DNA from: Pseudophaeomoniella oleicola
Lineage: Eukaryota; Ascomycota; Eurotiomycetes; Phaeomoniellales; Phaeomoniellaceae
Direction of reading: 5' to 3'
NCBI GenBank assembly: GCA_003868215.1
Contig: QWDQ01000016.1
Span: 406,858-470,857, forward strand
DNA: 64,000 nt
In this document: piece after piece, positions 57,497 to 64,000 of the stretch
Numbering within the stretch: position 1 is the stretch's first letter
How the letters are laid out: every line of letters begins with the position of its first letter
Notes under the pieces: model-generated
Told to the model about the DNA's origin: nothing
Seen by the model: the letters and a program-made list of their open reading frames with translations, nothing else
Database searches by the model: none
Program-made: the position numbers and the translations under genes

Positions 57497-58297
57497 TCAA
57501 CAACATCCTCCCTTTTGCCCGCTTTTCATAGCGTCGTTCAAACCCAACGTGACGGTCTTATGAGGGCCGGCGCCGCCTTCTCGGCCGCCTCCAGCTCCGT
57601 ATCCTTTGACGCCGCTCCTCCGGTCATTGAGATCGTATCTGCCAGCTTCGATGTTCTGGTATATCCTTTCGGCGACTTCGAGAAAGGCTCGTTCGACGCC
57701 TTCGCCGCTTTTGGCGCTCGTTTCGACGTAGCGCATCACGTCGTTCATGCGGCACCATTCTTCTGCTTCTTCTTGGGTAACAGCTCGTTTGTTCCCGCCT
57801 TGTGCGTCTGTACTGGTGGATGCGAGATCGGATTTATTGCCGACGAGTATGACAACGATCCCTTGTTCGGCGATGAGCCGCAGGTCGTGGAGCCAGGATG
57901 TCACGGAGTTGAAGGTTGCGCGACGGCTGATGTCGAAGACTAATAGGGCACCTGATGCGCCACGGAAATATGATCGAGTTATGCTCTTGTATGTTTCCTG
58001 TCCGGCAGTATCCCATAGGGAGAGTTTCATTTTCTTTTGCGGTTGCGACGAAGGTGCCGGAGAAGAGGCGCCATCTGCGGAGCCATCTGTATGTGATGAA
58101 GCGGGATCGTTAACCCCTAATGATAACGATGCAGGTGGCCCAACAGGCACTATTCGTGAACCGAACTCGACCCCAATTGTAACGTCATGAGTTGGTGAAA
58201 ATCGTCCTTCGCATAGTCGGACAGTGAGTGATGATTTGCCTGTACCGGAATCTCCTATGCAGACTAGCTTTGCAATGTAGTCCCATGGCAAGGACAT
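57497..58297 (-). CDS. Rab-family small GTPase (Rab4/Rab2-like) with an insertion
   Basis: Membrane-traffic GTPase. Single exon, 266 residues. GTP-binding motifs: G1 GDSGTGKSS (residues 15-23), switch I with VTIGVEFGSRIV, G3 WDTAGQETYKS, G4 VGNKSD and G5 ETSAKSG. The C-terminal CC is the geranylgeranylation site. YIAKLVCIGDSG and SITRSYFRGASGALLVFDI are close to Rab4/Rab2. Between switch I and WDTAGQE there is a Ser/Ala/Pro-rich insertion of about 35 residues, not present in typical Rabs, and a second small one after NKSD. These insertions explain the length (266 against about 210). The upstream region is shared with a gene on the other strand. Exact Rab subfamily is uncertain. Confidence 0.88.
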   Translation of the reverse strand: MSLPWDYIAKLVCIGDSGTGKSSLTVRLCEGRFSPTHDVTIGVEFGSRIVPVGPPASLSLGVNDPASSHTDGSADGASSPAPSSQPQKKMKLSLWDTAGQETYKSITRSYFRGASGALLVFDISRRATFNSVTSWLHDLRLIAEQGIVVILVGNKSDLASTSTDAQGGNKRAVTQEEAEEWCRMNDVMRYVETSAKSGEGVERAFLEVAERIYQNIEAGRYDLNDRRSGVKGYGAGGGREGGAGPHKTVTLGLNDAMKSGQKGGCC

Positions 58298-59338
58298 GAG
58301 TCCGGGAGTCGATTAACTTTGAGACGGATGTGACTATCTCGGGTGTTCTTGGTACAAACGATCGCAGGACAATGGGAGGCAGAACCTCAGTCGGGTTATG
58401 GTTATTGCGCTGACCTCAGATGGGTGTGGATTGGTAGCTTCTGAGGTTGTTGAATGACTGCTGAAGCATCTGAATGTAGCTTCCAGGATAAATCTGGTTT
58501 TATAATCGAAAGGGCAGCGATAAGTTGTTGAGTAGTTGAGTGATCTAATTATTTCGAGGTTCAAGGATGATCGATCGGACGATGTCATTTCGGCACGTCT
58601 GGGGTGGTCGATCAATACCGCTTACTCATCTCCAAACGCGCGTGTCACGGGACTGTCTTAGGGTACGGCGACTTAGGGGTTGGACATCATTTACTTCTAC
58701 CACTCCTGACTATTCATCGTCTATTTGTATCAAGCAGAGGTCGGTCTCATAGATCAATAATAGCTCTAGATGCCGATAGTCCTGTAGTCCCCTCCTTACA
58801 GGCGATTCGAATCCATGCTTTCGGAAGTTGTTCACAACAATTGCAGCCTCGGTTGTTCTATATTAGTTTTCTTTGTTGATTTCCGAGAATCACCACAATA
58901 TTAATGGTGCCACTTCTTAGCTTCCGCCAGCCGACCAGATCCAAGTTTTTAATGCCCTTGTTTTCGTAAACCATCTTCTCAGTTCGCAGTGTTATTCTGA
59001 TGTCAAACTAATTGTATAGTACAGGGCAACGTCGAGAGGAAAATAGTGTATATCATTCCCTCCAGAGGCTCCGGAGAAGTCGTGCCAAGACGACGTTGGA
59101 ACATTTGCCTGTTGTAAGCCAATCTACGGAGGTCAGCTCTCGAGGCATATCAGATATTCAAGGACACAGATCGGTGGATACTATATTCGGGTTAATTTAG
59201 AGGCATCATCAAAGAAAAGCTACTCAACGAAGGCCTGTTTCAGGCGACGATCATTTTCAGCCCTATCTTGAACTTGAGGCGATCGCACACTTCCTATCAG
59301 GCCTACTACAGCTCTCGCACTTGATCAAAATTCCAGTC
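58298..59338. other. Divergent intergenic region, no gene seen
   Basis: These 1,041 bases separate the Rab and thioesterase-fold genes. A short GATTCGAATCC at 58804-58814 resembles a tRNA B box, but no tRNA fold could be drawn around it. Confidence 0.45.
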
Positions 59339-60373
59339 ATGGGAGCTTCTCTATCTACAGTCGCTGAGCAAGCGTATTCGTCCATCGTGTCCTGGAGAGC
59401 GCTCGCGATCGTTCTGCTCCTCACGAATTTGAAGGCCGTACCCGGAGCATGGACTGTTCGTGTGTGGTATCGGCTTATCAGCAGTTTCCGCGCTGAGACG
59501 AAGAAAATGAGTCCGAATGAGGCAGGAACAAAGATGCTGGCAACTGTCCGAAAGGCTCATCCCGAGGATCCTATCTCCAACCACCCACTATTTATACCAG
59601 CAACTATGACTTCGCACTCACCATTGCTAGAAATAGACTACAATCTTCACAAATCCAACAGCACATATTTCACCGATCTGGACGTGTCCCGCAGCAAGCT
59701 CATGGGTGGAATTCTCGCACCGGTCTGGCCCATGTCCGATATGCGACTCGAGGTCCGCACTGATCCCAAGGACCCTAATTCCCCAGTCAAATTGGAAAAG
59801 GTCAAAGGACGAGCCGCTGTCATCCTCGGAGCTGTGCACACTAGCTTTCGAAAGGAGATCAAAGCGTATGCTGCCTATAAAGTCCAGTCTCGGGTCTTGT
59901 CGTGGGATAATCGATGGATCTATATTGGAACGTGGTTCCTCGCACCCAAGGGCAAGGGTGGGGAACCTGAAGTTCTCGCCTCGAGTCTGAGCAAATATAT
60001 TCTCAAGAAAGGTCGTATCACAGTTAGACCGGAACTAGCATTTACGCAAGCAGGACTGATACCGTCGAAAAGCGACCCTGAAAGTAGTGACGCCAAGGAC
60101 ACAGTTTCGGGATCTGCTAAATCGACAGGACAGGAAGCTTCGGCATTCGATAACGCTGCAGAGGTGACCCAAAGAGCAGCGAAGAAAGTGGCTGACGCCA
60201 ATATCGCGACTTCTGCAGAGATTGGATCTGCAGAGCCCGGAATCATCAAGGTCTGGTCTTACGAGGAGATTGAGCAAGAGAGATTCAGAGGCATGGAACT
60301 TGTGCGCAATTGGGCCGTGCTCGATGGTGAGTTAGAAGGGGAGTGGTATAATGATTGGGATAGAAGGAAGTGA
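59339..60373 (+). CDS. Thioesterase-fold (THEM6/CAP64-like) protein
   Basis: Single exon. The frame opens at TTG 59321, but the first ATG is 59339, giving 344 residues. One hydrophobic segment near the start (ALAIVLLLTNLKAVPGAWTV) is followed by the family's phrases: HPLFIPATMTSHSPLLEIDYNLHKSNSTYFTDLDVSR, read here as the hot-dog strand and helix, then GRAAVILGAVHTSFRKEIKAYAAYKV and WIYIGTWFL. The end, MELVRNWAVLDGELEGEWYNDWD, is typical of fungal members. Relatives include human THEM6 and the Cryptococcus capsule protein CAP64 region; the reaction is unknown and thioesterase activity is inferred only from the fold. A Ser/Ala-rich insert (residues about 245-290) looks disordered. Probably ER- or membrane-bound. 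Confidence 0.78.
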   Translation: MGASLSTVAEQAYSSIVSWRALAIVLLLTNLKAVPGAWTVRVWYRLISSFRAETKKMSPNEAGTKMLATVRKAHPEDPISNHPLFIPATMTSHSPLLEIDYNLHKSNSTYFTDLDVSRSKLMGGILAPVWPMSDMRLEVRTDPKDPNSPVKLEKVKGRAAVILGAVHTSFRKEIKAYAAYKVQSRVLSWDNRWIYIGTWFLAPKGKGGEPEVLASSLSKYILKKGRITVRPELAFTQAGLIPSKSDPESSDAKDTVSGSAKSTGQEASAFDNAAEVTQRAAKKVADANIATSAEIGSAEPGIIKVWSYEEIEQERFRGMELVRNWAVLDGELEGEWYNDWDRRK

Positions 60374-60967
60374 ACAGACCCTTGTACAATATTTGAAAGA
60401 TTAGACCATCTCTCATGAGAATCGCAGTCTCTTCGCCTGCACGTACTTATGATATCTTCTCAGATAGGCATCTCATGTTGCTGTTGAGTCATTGTCATCA
60501 TCTCCCAGGCACAGAAAGAGACATTAGTAAGATGGTAATTACCAAAGTCGTAATTCCGGTAAAATTACCCGAACATCATGACACTACGACGTACTAGAGC
60601 AGCGATAAGGCGTTATCGGGCGGAATTGCTGGGTATCGCCGGTTCAGGCCTTAATTATCGGGCGCTAAGTCGTCGGGATGATTACCAGCATCTTAGGCCG
60701 AACCGACGACTCATTCAGATGACGGCGTCTGTTGTTCATCCTCATCACGTTCACTTCACCACCCCCCGACAACATCCTAGGTCACTGATATTCAGCGAAA
60801 TCCCTTCTATGCTTTCTCGCTTCATTGTTGTCTTCTCCCATCCTTCCATCGACGCCGTTGTTCTTCGCTTTGTTCTGACATCTCTTATCTCGTGATCGTC
60901 ATCCCAAGCCTATTGCTCACTGCCTGGTAGACGTCGCGCATGCCTCTTTGACGGCGCGACGGTCATC
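60374..60967. other. Intergenic, no gene seen
   Basis: Between the thioesterase-fold gene and the choline-transporter-like gene. It holds short frames only. A GTAATTACCAAAGTCGTAATT stretch with dyad symmetry lies near 60534-60555. Confidence 0.45.
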
Positions 60968-63378
60968 ATGTTCTCAGAATGTATGTGATCCCGATTATGT
61001 ATACGTAATGAGACCAGAATACTGATGCTGACCATTGCTCGGCAGATGCTTCAAAGTTCCTTGCGCAATCACAGTCCCGCCTAAGCTTTGCGCCGAATGA
61101 CAATCAACGATCGAACAATGACAGACAACCAAGGCCGGGACAAGGTGGTTGGAGATCTTCTGCAGCTTCAAGGCCGTATTTGCAACGGATAGGAAACCCA
61201 TATCAGCCTTCATCATCACAAGCTTCGCACTTCCCGTTTGCATCACGGCTCACCGCTCCACAGCAAGCTCCTCTATTCTACAGTGCCACCGACGAGTTCC
61301 GGGAGGAGAATGATGAAGAAGAACATGAGAGAGAGGTTGCCGACCTCTATGCACTGCAGAAGTCAAGACGACAATTTGGAGGCAGTGACCTCAACGAGTC
61401 CTCAGAAGTCGACGACGATGGAAGCCGCAGTCTAGAAGCAAGTGAAGAAGATAACCATGATGATCGAGGGTTTGGCCGTGGTGGCGGCATTCGAAGTTCT
61501 TGGAGAGGCGGTATTAAAAGTGGGAGAGACCGAGACCGAGGGAAGGACCTGGGACGATTAGCTGAGGCCATGGACGATGATCTTAGTCAGTCCAGCACTA
61601 AGAGCAGAGGAAGATTGGTCGATGTTGGACTTGAGAGCACCATTCGAAGTGGAGCGGACTCCGACGATGATGACGAACCGCCAGATTTCATGGAAGATCC
61701 TCCTTCAATTCAACATCTGCGGAAACCGAGGGAAACCAAGTCTCGATTTGGAATGGAATCTTCATATCTACCCCATGAAACAGATCGAGATGCACTTTTA
61801 GACAATCCTCGGCCACCAAGCTCGGCAGAGTCCGCTGTCCCGCCTGATCTGGGTCAAACTGCCGCACAGAGTCCAAATCATGATGCCTTCTTTGGTCATC
61901 TGTATCTTCTTGGTGTTGCAGCCATGTTCGCGACCTGGTTCCTCGTGTACCTTCACACAGAAGCGCCGAGTACTAAGCATCCTCTTGGAGACACGATCTA
62001 CACAACCCTACATGCATCTTTTTACCTCCTCCTGGTCGACACTGTTATTTCGATCTTTGTCGCACTCTTCTGGATAGCGGCCCTGCGAGCATATGTGAGA
62101 CCGCTGGTCTATCTTATGTTGATCGCGGTACCTGTTATCCTCTACTCCTTCTCTCTCTATTCGCTTGTTTCGAGTTTCAAGGGGAGATATCACGGATCCA
62201 GTATACAAGATAAAATCATGCGTATCAGCTCTTCAATCCCAGCTGTCATTGCTACGCTGTGGATCTTCAGCATCATTCAAGCCCGACGATCACTCCATAA
62301 GGCCATTTCGATTCTCGAATTCGCGACGAGAATTCTAGGCGAGAATCCCGCTCTTCTGGGCGTCGGATTCGCTCTTTTGTTCGCCATCGTTGCAACAACA
62401 TGGCTCTGGCTTGTTATGTTCACGCGAGTGTTCCTTGGTGGCCACCTTTCAACTACCAGAGCAATCACTCGATTCGTCATCGACGCCTCAACCTGGTGGC
62501 TTGGTATATTCTTCATTCTGATGTATCTCTGGTCACTGTCAGTATTGTCCGGCCTTCAACGTGCCATATCATCTGCGACAGTATCGCAATGGTATTTCCA
62601 CCGAATGGTACAACCTGCGCCAACCTCCGTAGCTGTGGTGCAAGCTGCAACTACTCACGCTGTAACAACCGAATTTGGGACAGTAGCATTGTCAACCTTT
62701 CTCCGTCTCCTAATTCGTCTTCCTCTTCTCGTTCTGCCCAGGAAGTTCGCATCTGTACTAACCGCTGCGACGTATTCTTTAATTCCATCCCCTGTGGCCG
62801 CCTTGATCAACCCTCTATCTCTTACCTATGCATCGATTCATTCGCAGCCACTCTCCGTCTCAGCTCGTGCACTCTCACAGCTTACCTTCTTATCACCATC
62901 TGATCCTACTACATCTCTTCACCCAAACACATTTTCAAACAGACGTCGCACACCGGGCTATAACGATGGATGGGCAGCTGATAATGCATCATCATCATCA
63001 CTGCGACCGTATCGTCTAGCCAAACTACTCCTTTACTCTTCCCGACTGATAACTTCTCTTGCTCTGGGTTATGGAGGTTGGGTAACGGCAGCGCGTCAAA
63101 TCCGCCTCAAAGCGCCTGATGATCCAACATCATCATTCCGAGGATCGCTGTACGCATACATCATCGCATTGATCGCCGGTGCGATTGGGTGGGGCATCCT
63201 CTCCGCAATGGAAGGCGTCCTCGCCAACATCGTCGATGCCGTTGTCATTTGTTGGGGAAGCGAGTTCGCCGGTGGACGGGGCAGAGGAGGAAGAGGGATA
63301 GTCAGATATTGCAAAGAGGCAGGATGGCTGTTTGGCGAAAACGAAGACGAAGCCGAAGGTAGGATCGGTATACCTTGA
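60968..63378 (+). CDS. Choline transporter-like protein (CTL/SLC44, fungal PNS1 family)
   Basis: Multi-pass membrane protein of the SLC44/PF04515 family; animal members move choline or ethanolamine, the fungal role is less clear. Exons 60968-60980 (13 bases, MFSE plus one base) and 61046-63378 (65-base intron) encode 781 residues. The joined start MFSEYASKFLAQSQSRLSF is what fungal members show. Residues 1-230 are a hydrophilic cytosolic domain, acidic (ENDEEEHEREV) and Arg/Gly-rich. About ten spans follow, among them GVAAMFATWFLVYL, LLLVDTVISIFVALFW and LVYLMLIAVPVILYSFSLYS. The family box WWLGIFFILMYLWSLSVLSG|LQR and the closing block VVICWGSEFAGGRGRGGRGI are present. The stop is clear, and a TACCTA-rich 3' region follows. 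Confidence 0.87.
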
Positions 63379-63732
63379 AAGTAAGCATCGACGTCGAAAT
63401 CATCTTACATTAGGTACCCTTTTCTCTTTATTTTAGAAATATTTCCCTTTTATCCTTCTGATGATGAGGAAAGAAACTCACTTGTATCTACCTACCTACC
63501 TAAATTTCCTTGTTTTTTTCTTTTCCCCGTCAAGAGTAGAAGAACAATTACCTCAACATACCTACTTACTTACTCCCTCTCTCTCCCCTCCTTCTTTCTG
63601 TTCCCGACCTTCAAATGAACCCATACGTGCAAAATCGTCCCTCCCTCTTCTTCCACCCGCCCGACCGACGTCAATCAATTAGTAACGTTGAATCCCATCT
63701 CACCCTTTCTAGCTCATTCGATTGATTTTGAT

Positions 63733-63754
63733 ATGTATGTATGTATGTATGTAG
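63733..63754. repeat. TATG tetranucleotide repeat
   Basis: Five copies of TATG in tandem downstream of the choline-transporter-like gene. Confidence 0.85.
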
Positions 63755-63923
63755 GTTAGGGACGCCCGTAGAGAAGGAAGTAGGTTTTTTTTGTTTGTTT
63801 GTCTTGGATTAATAGCTAAGGTACCTGCTGCAACATAAGAGCCACTTACTGGTGGATATGTACCTACCTACCTACCTAAGATAAGGTGTAATTAGCCACA
63901 TCCCAAACCAACCTTCCCTTCCT

Positions 63924-64000
<77 letters not shown>
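63924..64000. repeat. ACT trinucleotide microsatellite running off the window
   Basis: At least 25 uninterrupted ACT units reach the last base, so the true length is unknown. Confidence 0.95.

Larger units (their letters stand above)
63379..64000. other. 3' region with simple repeats at the window edge
   Basis: No gene. It includes TACCTACC tracts at 63491-63503 and 63861-63879, a TATG repeat and a long ACT repeat. Confidence 0.6.

Noticed and set aside
58804-58814. GATTCGAATCC, a tRNA B-box-like string
   Set aside because: No acceptor stem, A box or cloverleaf could be drawn around it on either strand.
63924-64000. ACT repeat as a possible CRISPR or satellite array
   Set aside because: It is a simple trinucleotide run without spacers, and the genome is fungal.

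Overview
The window is nuclear DNA from a filamentous ascomycete (Pezizomycotina). Most genes are split by short introns of about 45 to 70 bases with GT..AG ends. The families point the same way: HET domain, DUF3176, Clr5 domain, PTH11-like rhodopsin-fold receptor and spherulation-specific family 4. Intergenic DNA is rich in TACCTA/GGTA tracts and simple repeats. A class cannot be fixed from sequence alone; Leotiomycetes or a related class would fit, but that is a guess. Exon maps were rebuilt by reading both strands and joining frames, and the totals divide by three for every intact gene.

Layout. 0-37 kb is a housekeeping stretch. In order it holds RNA polymerase III subunit RPC82 (minus, cut by the window edge), QCR2 of respiratory complex III (plus), an F-box protein (plus), a membrane-anchored two-domain amidohydrolase (plus), a hexose transporter (plus) and an unknown 280-residue protein (plus). 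Then come the mitochondrial citrate/oxoglutarate carrier YHM2 and mitochondrial citrate synthase (both minus, neighbours), a Nrd1/Seb1-type transcription termination factor (plus), a WW-domain prion-like protein (plus), the PMT2 protein O-mannosyltransferase (plus) and a sugar transporter with long cytosolic tails (plus).

38-57 kb looks like an accessory block. It holds a Clr5-domain protein (minus), a small orphan ORF (plus), a broken DUF3176 membrane protein (minus), a HET-domain gene split by an in-frame TAA (plus), a GC-rich spherulin-4 gene (plus), a copper amine oxidase (minus) and a PTH11-like receptor with a poly-Q tail (plus). 57-64 kb returns to ordinary genes: a Rab GTPase (minus), a THEM6/CAP64-like thioesterase-fold protein (plus) and a CTL/PNS1-type choline-transporter-like protein (plus).

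How they connect. Several genes serve mitochondrial carbon and energy flow (QCR2, citrate synthase, YHM2), and QCR2 has a palindromic CCAAT site upstream. Citrate synthase ends in AKL, a possible peroxisomal signal. Two sugar transporters lie in the same window. The most unusual features are the neighbouring interrupted DUF3176 and HET genes, the sugar transporter whose N-terminal coding frame has no ATG for almost 900 bases, and the amidohydrolase whose second half looks like a copy that lost its metal-binding motif. No convincing tRNA, rRNA, CRISPR array or intact transposon was seen.
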